Below are positions 16,844 through 24,435 of a DNA stretch of 55,730 nt, piece after piece (position 1 is the stretch's first letter; every line of letters begins with the position of its first letter). Below the pieces are notes generated by a model. It made no database searches and was not told where the DNA came from. It saw only the letters and a program-made list of their open reading frames with translations. The translations under genes were made by a program, and so were the position numbers. The DNA comes from Flavobacteriia bacterium (lineage in GTDB: Bacteria; Bacteroidota; Bacteroidia; Flavobacteriales; Flavobacteriaceae), in NCBI GenBank assembly GCA_011391075.1, contig JAABRF010000008.1:1-55730 (forward strand), read 5' to 3'.

Positions 16844-17593
16844 TTAACGGGTGAAAACCCACTCTGTTTCACTGGAAAGTTTGTCATCAAAGGCATATCC
16901 ATCACCTGAGAATGTTTTGAGTTGATCCACTTTTTCAACATGATGGTCTATGGCAAATCGCGTCATGAGTCCGCGTGCTTTTTTGGCAAAAAAACTGATC
17001 ACTTTGTAATCTCCGTTTTTATAGTCTTTAAAAATTGGGGTGATGATTTTGTTTTGGAGTAATTGAGATTTTATGACTTTGAAATATTCTTGACTTGCTA
17101 AATTTACTACCCATTCATCCAAAGCCAATTCAGTTTGAATGGCTTGTGTAATATTGGCATCCCAATATTGATATAAATTTTTAGATTTACCAATTTTCAA
17201 ATCAGATCCCATTTCCAAACGATAAGGTTTGATCAAATCAAATGGTTGCAATACACCATATTGACCACTGAGTATTCTGACTGAATTTTGCATATAATCC
17301 CAATGCAATTCTGATATATAATAAGCATCCAATCCCACATAAACTTCTCCTTTGAAGGCATAAACGGCTTGTCGTAAATCAGTGGTTTGCTCCCATTCTT
17401 GAATGCGTTTCCAATTTAAATCTGCCAATTTATCTGAAATATCCATGAGTTCCATCAATTTCTTGGGCGTCTTGGATTGTAAAACTTGGTTGATTTCATT
17501 GGCTTGGGTAACAAATATAGGTTTGCTACTCCTAAGTGTTGGCACTTTAGTTTGAAAATCTAAGGTTTTGGCTGGTGAAAGTAGAATTTTCAT
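16844..17593 (-). CDS. yaaA: Peroxide-stress protein YaaA (DUF328)
   Basis: 249 residues, normal for the family. The N-terminus MKILLSPAKTLDF, the central FKGEVYVGLDAYYISELHWDYMQNSVRILSGQYGVLQPFDLIKPYRLEMG and the C-terminal ISFFAKKARGLMTRFAIDH are YaaA signatures. In E. coli YaaA lowers free intracellular iron and so limits oxidative damage to DNA and protein. Its leader holds a 22-bp-arm inverted repeat ending 12 bp before the ATG, unusual for a simple gene and a possible attenuator. Confidence 0.92.
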   Translation of the reverse strand: MKILLSPAKTLDFQTKVPTLRSSKPIFVTQANEINQVLQSKTPKKLMELMDISDKLADLNWKRIQEWEQTTDLRQAVYAFKGEVYVGLDAYYISELHWDYMQNSVRILSGQYGVLQPFDLIKPYRLEMGSDLKIGKSKNLYQYWDANITQAIQTELALDEWVVNLASQEYFKVIKSQLLQNKIITPIFKDYKNGDYKVISFFAKKARGLMTRFAIDHHVEKVDQLKTFSGDGYAFDDKLSSETEWVFTR

Positions 17594-17605
17594 TTAAAAA
17601 AATTA

Positions 17606-17660
17606 CTTCTCGTTTTTTTTCTTCCAGTGTTTAGAATGCTGGAAGAAAAAAAACGGGAAG
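17606..17660 (-). promoter_or_regulatory. Long inverted repeat in the yaaA leader
   Basis: Arms of 22 nt (17606-17627 and 17639-17660) pair with one mismatch around an 11-base loop. Both arms contain an eight-base T or A tract and the words CTTCCAG/CTGGAAG. Read leftward it is followed by TAATTTTTTT and then the yaaA ATG, so it could end transcripts of the upstream acyl-CoA dehydrogenase or attenuate yaaA. Confidence 0.7.
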
Positions 17661-17672
17661 GGTTTAACGGTT

Positions 17673-17680
17673 CAAAGGTA
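17673..17680 (-). promoter_or_regulatory. Candidate -7 element (TACCTTTG) for yaaA
   Basis: TACCTTTG on the minus strand matches TAnnTTTG and lies upstream of the inverted repeat, which would place the hairpin within the yaaA leader RNA. Confidence 0.4.
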
Positions 17681-17697
17681 ATCATAATTGAACGTAC

Positions 17698-19491
17698 CTA
17701 AAAACAATATCCATTTTCTTCAATCACTTTTGCGGCGATAATATTACGCAAAGCTATAGCGTTTGGTAAATTGGTATATTTGGTAAAGCGTTTTAATCCC
17801 ATCAACATGACGCGTTGTTCATCGCCTTCTGAGAAATACAAAATGGCTTCTTTACCTGCTTTGTTGATATTTTCAACAGCATTATATAAATTGAGTTTGG
17901 CCATGGCAATTTGTTCTTTTACTGCAACTTCACCTTTTGCTGCAACTAATTTTTCAGTTCTCAACACAGCACTTTCGGCCATGTAGATTTCCATCATTAC
18001 GTCGGCGGCTGCTAATATAAGTTGCTGGTGGTTTTCCAAGTCCATTCCATAGGTTTGCACTGCTTTACCGGCAACCATCAAGAAGGCTTTCTTCAAATTG
18101 GCCAAAACCACTTTTTCTTCTGAAAATAATTCAGAATAATCGGGTGTTTCAAAAGATGGTATGCCCATCAAACCTTTACCTACTTCCATAGCCGGACCCA
18201 ACAAATCCAATTGACCTTTCATGGCTTTTTTGAGTAACATAGAAATGGTTAATAAACGGTTGATTTCGTTTGTGCCTTCATAAATACGGGTGATACGCGC
18301 ATCACGCCAAGCACTTTCCATTGGTGTTTCTTCTGAAAATCCCATGCCGCCATAGATTTGAATACCTTCATCGGAAGCTTTTTGAATTTGTTCTGAAACA
18401 AATACCTTTAAAATAGCGGCTTCTATGGCAAACTCTTCAAAAGCATTTAATTCAGCTTGTTCGGTTGACATTCCACTTGCTTCCAATTCTTTAATTTTCA
18501 TTTCGATATCGTGAGCAGCTCTGTAAATACCCGATTCACTTACATAAGCATTCAAAGCCATATTGGCCAATTTGAGTTGAACTGCCCCAAATTTAGAAAT
18601 TGTAGTTTTGAATTGTACACGTTCATTGGCATAAGTAGTCGATAAAGTGACCAAACGTCTTTGCGCATCCATACAACCGGCAGCCAGTTTGACTCTACCT
18701 ACGTTCAAAGAGTTTAAGGCAATTTTGAAACCATCACCTTGTTTACCCAATATATTTTCCACCGGAACTTTGGTATCGTTAAAGAAAACTTGACGTGTTG
18801 AAGATCCACGAATACCTAATTTATGTTCTTCTTCACCCAATACGATTCCGTTAGGGTTATTTTTATCAAAATCAACGATGAATCCTGTTATATTTTTATC
18901 GTCACCAATGCGTGCAAAAACAGTAAATATTTCAGCAAAACCAGCATTAGAAATCCACATTTTTTGTCCATTGATGAGGTAGTGTTTGCCATCTTCGGTC
19001 AATTTGGCTGTAGTTTTACCTGAATTGGCATCACTTCCTGCTTCAGGTTCGGTTAAGCAATAGGCTCCAAACTTAGTTCCAGCAGTCAATTCGGGAAGGT
19101 ATTTTTGTTTTTGTTCCTCATTACCATATAAAAAGATAGGCATGGTTCCAATACCGGTATGTGCACCCCAAGCAGTTGCTAAAGATCCTGAAATACCTGA
19201 AATATAATCGGTAGCCAACATGGTGGAAACAAATCCCATGTGTGAACCGCCGTAATTTTCAGAGACTGCCAAACCTAAGAATCCCATTTCACCCAATTTG
19301 CGCATGGTTTCTTCTGTAAACTGGTAGTCTTTCTTTTCAAAACGTTCCCGATATGGTACAACTTCGCGATCAGCAAATTCTTTCACGGCATCACGCATCA
19401 TGATTTGCTCTTCATTGAGTTCTTCTATGGTAAAGATTTCATCTTTGGATACTTCTCTGATTAGGAATTCTCCTCCTTTAATTGTGTTCAT
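17698..19491 (-). CDS. Acyl-CoA dehydrogenase, long form
   Basis: FAD enzyme of 597 residues catalysing the first oxidation of acyl-CoA in beta-oxidation. The N-terminal TIEELNEEQIMMRDAVKEF, FGAYCLTEPEAGSDANSGKTTA and KMWISNAGFAEIFTVFARI (FAD/substrate sites) and IYGGMGFSEETPMESAWRDARITRIYEGTNEIN are family motifs, the last with the usual catalytic Glu. About 200 extra C-terminal residues make it longer than the 380-residue acyl-CoA dehydrogenases at 37-39 kb; this long type is the one found in flavobacterial marR-fad operons. Last gene of the leftward operon. Confidence 0.92.
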   Translation of the reverse strand: MNTIKGGEFLIREVSKDEIFTIEELNEEQIMMRDAVKEFADREVVPYRERFEKKDYQFTEETMRKLGEMGFLGLAVSENYGGSHMGFVSTMLATDYISGISGSLATAWGAHTGIGTMPIFLYGNEEQKQKYLPELTAGTKFGAYCLTEPEAGSDANSGKTTAKLTEDGKHYLINGQKMWISNAGFAEIFTVFARIGDDKNITGFIVDFDKNNPNGIVLGEEEHKLGIRGSSTRQVFFNDTKVPVENILGKQGDGFKIALNSLNVGRVKLAAGCMDAQRRLVTLSTTYANERVQFKTTISKFGAVQLKLANMALNAYVSESGIYRAAHDIEMKIKELEASGMSTEQAELNAFEEFAIEAAILKVFVSEQIQKASDEGIQIYGGMGFSEETPMESAWRDARITRIYEGTNEINRLLTISMLLKKAMKGQLDLLGPAMEVGKGLMGIPSFETPDYSELFSEEKVVLANLKKAFLMVAGKAVQTYGMDLENHQQLILAAADVMMEIYMAESAVLRTEKLVAAKGEVAVKEQIAMAKLNLYNAVENINKAGKEAILYFSEGDEQRVMLMGLKRFTKYTNLPNAIALRNIIAAKVIEENGYCF

Positions 19492-19551
19492 TTCTTACTA
19501 TTTTGAATATTGAATAATGACTGTTGAATTTGCGTATTTACAGACAGGTAT

Positions 19552-19570
19552 AATAGTTTGACTAACTATT
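19552..19570. promoter_or_regulatory. Short inverted repeat between thiolase and acyl-CoA dehydrogenase genes
   Basis: AATAGTT (19552-19558) and AACTATT (19564-19570) separated by five bases. It may be an mRNA processing or operator site; there is no T-run typical of a terminator. Confidence 0.25.
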
Positions 19571-19610
19571 CCGCTGCAGGTATTGGTTTGTAATTAAATT
19601 TATTTTGTTG

Positions 19611-20795
19611 TTAGGACAAAAGTTCATATACACCAGCAGCACCTTGTCCGGTTCCGACGCACATGGTAACGATGCCGTATTTATTTTTACGTCTGCGCAT
19701 TTCATTGAATAATTGGACAGACAATTTGGCGCCGGTACAACCCAGTGGATGACCTAATGCAATGGCGCCACCATTAACATTAACCAAATCGGGGTTGATT
19801 CCCAATTCTCTTACAACGGCTAAAGATTGAGCGGCAAATGCCTCGTTGATTTCAAACAATTCGATGTCTTTTAAGTTCATTCCGGCTTGTTTTAAAGCTT
19901 TGGGAACGGCTGCTACAGGACCAATACCCATTATACGAGGTTCAACGCCCATAGCTGCGTAGGAAACCATGCGAGCAATGGGTTCTATATTTAATTCTTT
20001 GACCATTTCTTCACTCATGATCAAGACAAAAGCAGCACCATCACTCATTTGAGAAGAGTTTCCTGCAGTTACACTTCCATTGGCTGCAAATACGGGTTTC
20101 AATTTTCCTAAAGCTTCCAAAGTAGTATCTTTTCTAGGTCCTTCATCGATGGAAACCGTATAAGACTTGGATTGCTTTTTACCTTTTTCATCTACAAATG
20201 TTTGATCTACAGTTATAGGCACAATGTCTTCAGCAAACGTATTATTTTCAAGGGCTTTGACCGCTTTTTGATGTGATTGCAAAGCAAATAAATCCTGATC
20301 TTCACGGCTGACGTTAAACTGTTGTGCTACGGCTTCGGCTGTGAGTCCCATTCCCCAATAGTAGTTTTCGTGTCCTTCTTTGGCGGTTTTAAAATCGGGA
20401 ACCGCACGGTAGCCACCCATGGGAATATAACTCATACTTTCGGCGCCACCGGCAATAATGCAATCGGCCATTCCTGATTGAATTTTGGCAACAGCAATAC
20501 TGATGGTTTCCATTCCGGAGGCACAATAACGGTTGACTGTCATTCCGGGGACATCGTCAATTTTAAGTCCCATTAAGGAAATCAAGCGTCCCATGTTGAG
20601 TCCTTGTTCGGCTTCGGGCATAGCATTTCCAACGATAACATCATCAATGCGGGTTTTATCTAATTGTGGGACTTGCGCCAACAGATACTCTATGGTTTCT
20701 GCTGCCATTTCGTCAGGACGTTTGAAGCGAAAAACTCCTTTTGGGGCTTTACCCACTGCGGTTCTGTATCCTTTTACTATGTATGCGGTTTTCAT
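19611..20795 (-). CDS. Acetyl-CoA C-acyltransferase (thiolase)
   Basis: 394-residue thiolase for the last step of beta-oxidation, cleaving 3-ketoacyl-CoA with CoA. The nucleophilic Cys lies in TVNRYCASGMETISIA near residue 90; the C-terminal GGAIALGHPLGCTGAK and MCVGTGQGAAGVYE supply the catalytic His and second Cys. It lies between the HCDH-ECH fusion and the acyl-CoA dehydrogenase in one leftward operon, so the three enzymes cover the complete cycle. The ATG at 20795 gives the standard MKTAYIVKGYRTAVGKAPKG start. Confidence 0.95.
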   Translation of the reverse strand: MKTAYIVKGYRTAVGKAPKGVFRFKRPDEMAAETIEYLLAQVPQLDKTRIDDVIVGNAMPEAEQGLNMGRLISLMGLKIDDVPGMTVNRYCASGMETISIAVAKIQSGMADCIIAGGAESMSYIPMGGYRAVPDFKTAKEGHENYYWGMGLTAEAVAQQFNVSREDQDLFALQSHQKAVKALENNTFAEDIVPITVDQTFVDEKGKKQSKSYTVSIDEGPRKDTTLEALGKLKPVFAANGSVTAGNSSQMSDGAAFVLIMSEEMVKELNIEPIARMVSYAAMGVEPRIMGIGPVAAVPKALKQAGMNLKDIELFEINEAFAAQSLAVVRELGINPDLVNVNGGAIALGHPLGCTGAKLSVQLFNEMRRRKNKYGIVTMCVGTGQGAAGVYELLS

Positions 20796-20805
20796 TAATT
20801 TTAGA

Positions 20806-20880
20806 TTTGAGATATGTAATTTGAGATTTGAGATTTTAGATTTTAGATATGAGATTTGAGTATTGAGTATTGAGATTAGA
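20806..20880. repeat. Simple GAGATTTGAGAT-type repeats
   Basis: Degenerate words such as TTTGAGATTTGAGATTTTAGA and GAGTATTGAGTATTGAGAT fill the gap upstream of the thiolase gene. They belong to the same class of intergenic low-complexity repeats seen at 51, 23350, 24030 and 13388. Confidence 0.6.
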
Positions 20881-20936
20881 ATTGAAATAATAATTCACTT
20901 TACTTTTTTTCAATTCTCTGTTCTCATATCTCAATA

Positions 20937-20958
20937 CTGCGAAACGTTAGTTTCGCAG
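20937..20958 (-). promoter_or_regulatory. Hairpin holding the stop codon of the HCDH-ECH gene
   Basis: CTGCGAAAC and GTTTCGCAG (9-bp perfect arms) enclose a four-base loop that contains most of the TAA stop (20947-20949). No T-run follows, so this is a stem-loop at the stop rather than a classical terminator. Confidence 0.6.
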
Positions 20959-23346
20959 TGGTTTTCCCGTTTTCAATGTATGTTCAATACGTTCCAATGT
21001 TTTTCTTTCGGTCAATAGACTCAAAAACGCTTCCCGTTCTAAATCCAATAGATATTGTTCGCTTACAAATTGGGGTTCGGATAAGTCCCCACCAGCCATG
21101 ATATATCCCAGTTTATTGGCAATTTTCTGATCGTGTTCGGAAGCGTACATACCTGCTTTCAAGCTGTCTGTACCAACGTAAAACATACCCAAAGCTTGAC
21201 GGCCTAACACATAACAAGGTTTGGGAGCGGGTTGGGTATATCCATCGGCAACCATTTGCAAAGCGTGTTGTTTGGCTACTGCAATTTGACGATCTTTATT
21301 GACCACAACGATATCTTTACCTTGTTGGTAATATCCTAAATCAAAAGCTTCGTAGGCAGATGTGCCAACTTTGGCCATAGCTATATTGATAAATGCATCG
21401 CGTAAACGGTTCATTTTCACGTCATCTTTTGCCCACAACTCGGCTACCCTACGGGTCACTTCTTTAGTACCGGCACCGGCAGGAATCAAACCTACTCCAA
21501 ACTCTACCAAACCGGTATAAGTTTCGGCAGCTGCTACAACTTTGTCGGCGTGTAAACTCATTTCACATCCGCCACCTAAAGTCATCCCATGAGGTGCAAC
21601 AATAACCGGAATGGATGAATATCTCAATTTCATAACCGTATCTTGGAAATACTTGATGGCCATATTGAGTTCGTCGTATTCTTGTTCGATTGCCAACATG
21701 AGAACCATTGCCAAATTGGCTCCCAAAGAGAAATTGGGTCCTTGATTGCCAATGATTACAGCACTATAGTCTTTTTCAGCCATAGCGATTCCTTTGTTGA
21801 TGGCTTCCAAAACACCACCACCCAAAGTATTCATTTTGGATTGGAATTCGACATTAAGTACGCCATCACCTAGATGTTGGATACTGGCTTCGGCATTTTT
21901 CCAAACAGTTTGAATTTCTCGCACATGATCAAGAATGATAAAAGCATCTTGACCGGGTATTTTTTTAAAGTTTTTTTGCGGAATGTCGTAGTAATATTTG
22001 GCTCCTTCTTTCAGCGTATAAAATGAAGTTTGCCCTGCAGCAATAAGATCATTTACCCATGCATTGGGTTTATAACCTTCGGCTTGCATCAAAGCGATTC
22101 CTTTTTCTACGCCAATGGCATCCCATATTTCAAATGGACCGTGCTCCCATCCAAAACCGGCTTTCATAGCATCGTCAATGCGATACAATTCGTCGGAGAT
22201 TTCGGGAATGCGGTTGGACACATATTGGAAAATAGCAGCCAATGTTTTGCGGTAGAATGCACCGGCTTTGTCCTGACCTTTTACCAAAACTTTGAAACGA
22301 TCTATTACTTTATCTATAGATTTGGTCATTTCCAAAGTGGCAAATTTGACAGGTTTGGAGGCTTCGTATACTAAAGTATTGAGATTAAGGGCATGGATTT
22401 CACTTTTGCCGTTGACCATTACTTTTTTGTAAAAACCTTGTCCAGACTTGCTACCCAACCATTTGTTTTCCATCATTTTGTTTACAAAATCAGGAATGGC
22501 AAAAGAGTCGTGCATTTCGTCATTGGGTGCATTTTGGGCAACACCGTTGGCGGTATGCACTAAAGTATCCAATCCTACTACGTCTACGGTTCGGAAGGTA
22601 GCCGATTTGGGTCGGCCAATGACCGGACCGGTGAGTTTATCGACTTCTTCCACAGTTAAATCCAGTGACTTAACGGCATGGAATAGATCCATGATTCCAA
22701 AAATACCGATGCGATTACCGATAAATGCCGGCGTATCTTTGGCTAAAACAGCTGTTTTGCCCAAGAATTTTTCACCATAGTTCATCAAGAAATCCATGAC
22801 TTCAGGTTTGCAATCAGGACCCGGTACCACTTCAAAGAGTTTCAGATAACGCGGTGGATTGAAGAAATGGGTTACGGCGAAATGTTGGCGGAAATCTTCA
22901 CTACGACCTTCATTCATAAATCGAATGGGAATACCGGAGGTATTGGAAGTAATCAAAGTACCGGGTTTGCGAAATTTTTCAATTTGTTCAAACACTTTTT
23001 GTTTGATATCCAAACGTTCGACTACCACTTCAATGATCCAATCACAATCGGCGATTAAATTCAGATCATCTTCGGTATTACCGGTAGTGATACGTGAAGC
23101 AAAGCTTTGGTTGTAAATGGGAGACGGATTGGATTTGAGGGTTTTTTGCAAACTTTCATTTACCAGACGATTGCGAACGCCTTTGTTTTCCAAGGTAAGT
23201 CCTTTGGCAACTTCGGCTTCAGTGAGTTCACGAGGAACGATATCAAAGAGACGGACTTGCACGCCGATATTGGCAAAATGACAAGCGATACCTGAGCCCA
23301 TGATTCCGGATCCGATGATGGCTACTTTTTTGATTGATCTGTTCAT
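20947..23346 (-). CDS. 3-hydroxyacyl-CoA dehydrogenase/enoyl-CoA hydratase fusion
   Basis: 799-residue bifunctional beta-oxidation enzyme. The NAD-binding domain comes first (VAIIGSGIMGSGIACHFANIGVQV, residues 8-31), then the dehydrogenase C-terminal domains (VTHFFNPPRYLKLFEVVPG, KDTPAFIGNRIGIFG), and the crotonase domain is at the C-terminal third (LGGGVLEAINKGIAMAEKDYSAVIIGNQGPNFSLGANL, PHGMTLGGGCEMSLHADKVVAAAETYTGLVEFGVGLIPAGAGTKE). This order is the reverse of E. coli FadB but usual in Bacteroidota. It hydrates enoyl-CoA and oxidises 3-hydroxyacyl-CoA. It is the first enzyme gene after marR in the operon. Confidence 0.93.
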   Translation of the reverse strand: MNRSIKKVAIIGSGIMGSGIACHFANIGVQVRLFDIVPRELTEAEVAKGLTLENKGVRNRLVNESLQKTLKSNPSPIYNQSFASRITTGNTEDDLNLIADCDWIIEVVVERLDIKQKVFEQIEKFRKPGTLITSNTSGIPIRFMNEGRSEDFRQHFAVTHFFNPPRYLKLFEVVPGPDCKPEVMDFLMNYGEKFLGKTAVLAKDTPAFIGNRIGIFGIMDLFHAVKSLDLTVEEVDKLTGPVIGRPKSATFRTVDVVGLDTLVHTANGVAQNAPNDEMHDSFAIPDFVNKMMENKWLGSKSGQGFYKKVMVNGKSEIHALNLNTLVYEASKPVKFATLEMTKSIDKVIDRFKVLVKGQDKAGAFYRKTLAAIFQYVSNRIPEISDELYRIDDAMKAGFGWEHGPFEIWDAIGVEKGIALMQAEGYKPNAWVNDLIAAGQTSFYTLKEGAKYYYDIPQKNFKKIPGQDAFIILDHVREIQTVWKNAEASIQHLGDGVLNVEFQSKMNTLGGGVLEAINKGIAMAEKDYSAVIIGNQGPNFSLGANLAMVLMLAIEQEYDELNMAIKYFQDTVMKLRYSSIPVIVAPHGMTLGGGCEMSLHADKVVAAAETYTGLVEFGVGLIPAGAGTKEVTRRVAELWAKDDVKMNRLRDAFINIAMAKVGTSAYEAFDLGYYQQGKDIVVVNKDRQIAVAKQHALQMVADGYTQPAPKPCYVLGRQALGMFYVGTDSLKAGMYASEHDQKIANKLGYIMAGGDLSEPQFVSEQYLLDLEREAFLSLLTERKTLERIEHTLKTGKPLRN

Positions 23347-23402
23347 TTATGAAATTAGAAATTAGAAATTAGAAATGAGATGTGAGATATTAGATATTAG
23401 AA
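23347..23402. repeat. ATTAGAAA-type tandem repeat upstream of the HCDH-ECH gene
   Basis: About three copies of GAAATTAGA followed by degenerate GAGATATTAGATATTAGAAT begin directly at the start codon of the HCDH-ECH gene. Same word as at 51-84 and 24029-24055. Confidence 0.7.
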
Positions 23403-23543
23403 TGTTGGAAAAGGTATTTATTCAACCCTAAATTACGAATTATTTAAAGTTTATTTACTATGTTTTGACACTTAAAATTTAACAATTATCAAAAATAAAA
23501 ACATTACACAATTAAAAAATGCATTTGAGGAATTGGTGGCTAA

Positions 23544-24020
23544 TCAACTTCCATTTTTTTTCTTTTTAACTTTTCGGTAATCTTCGAAGAAGAATGCATT
23601 TTCCTTAATTAATCTATTGATATCACCTATCACTTCAAAAAAGTGATTGAGTTTTTCGGATGAAACATTTTCACGGATTACCTCATTAAATCTGATTACG
23701 ACTTTACGGGCAAAGGCACGTTCTTCCAAACCCAATTGTGTCAATTTGATGATTACACTTCGTCCATCCTGTGGATTGGGTTCGCGGTAAATGGCACCTT
23801 TATCTTCCATACTTTTGAGGATACGCGACAAACTGGTAGCTTCCATCCCTATTTGAGGTCCAATCGAGGTAGAAGGCGTACCTTCCTCCATATCTATATT
23901 GAGTAAAACAAAAGCCATAGCCATGGTACTGTCATATTTGGCAGCTTGGTCGTTGTACATTTTGGCAATGGCTTGCCAAGTAGCACGAAGATGATGGTCT
24001 ATGGATTGGTCTTTGGTCAA
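23544..24020 (-). CDS. MarR family regulator of the beta-oxidation operon
   Basis: 158-residue winged-helix repressor-type protein. The core HTH region is GPQIGMEATSLSRILKSMEDKGAIYREPNPQDGRSVIIKLTQLG (residues 60-105), flanked by dimerisation helices. It is the flavobacterial MarR found at the head of fad operons, so it probably senses acyl-CoA or fatty acids and controls the downstream enzymes; this is inference. The start is a TTG, with ATTAGAAA repeats only about 10 bp upstream; there is no in-frame ATG before a stop. Candidate operators overlap its promoter (24185-24196 and 24147-24160). Confidence 0.85.
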   Translation of the reverse strand: MTKDQSIDHHLRATWQAIAKMYNDQAAKYDSTMAMAFVLLNIDMEEGTPSTSIGPQIGMEATSLSRILKSMEDKGAIYREPNPQDGRSVIIKLTQLGLEERAFARKVVIRFNEVIRENVSSEKLNHFFEVIGDINRLIKENAFFFEDYRKVKKKKNGS

Positions 24021-24028
24021 TTGGATTT

Positions 24029-24133
24029 TAGAAATTAGAAATTAGAAATTAGAATTTGGAATTTGGTTATTGTGCTATTGGAATTTGTATATTGGCTATT
24101 ACTATTTAGCTATTGTCTATTGCCTATTGGTAA
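24029..24133. repeat. ATTAGAAA and CTATTGG-type simple repeats in the marR leader
   Basis: Three copies of TTAGAAAT (24029-24054) lead into degenerate GCTATTGG/GTCTATTGCC words up to about 24133. They occupy the leader between the predicted transcript start and the TTG start of marR. Part of the 415-bp gene-free gap 24021-24435. Confidence 0.65.
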
Positions 24134-24146
24134 TTTAATAATACTA

Positions 24147-24196
24147 AAACGATTTCGTTTGGTTTACAAATATATAAATTTTATTATGCGCGCATA
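24147..24196 (-). promoter_or_regulatory. marR promoter with two candidate operators
   Basis: On the minus strand a -7 element TATATTTG lies at 24167-24174. Where a -33 box would be there is the perfect 12-bp palindrome TATGCGCGCATA (24185-24196), and just after the expected transcript start lies AAACGA-TT-TCGTTT (24147-24160, 6-bp arms). Either could be the binding site for the MarR protein, giving autoregulation of the marR-fad operon. Confidence 0.5.
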
Positions 24197-24285
24197 GTAT
24201 TTTTGCATTATTTTTCTATTTCTTAACATAGTTTAATAAAAACAAATGCATTTTGAAATAATTATTAATAAATATGCAATAAAAA

Positions 24286-24310
24286 AGCCACAACATTACA
24301 TTGTGGCTAA
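24286..24310 (-). terminator. Intrinsic terminator of the giant A2M gene
   Basis: GCCACAA and TTGTGGC arms around seven bases; read leftward it is followed by six T. It lies about 130 bp after the A2M-like gene's stop; the intervening sequence shows no open frame. Confidence 0.8.
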
Positions 24311-24435
24311 AATAAATCTAGATGTACTTTTAAAACTTTATGTTTCAAAGATTTTACTTCATCATTTTGAACTATTAGCTTAATCCATAGGTTTACTTTG
24401 ATATATTGACTAAAAGGAATAATAAGCAAAATTCA

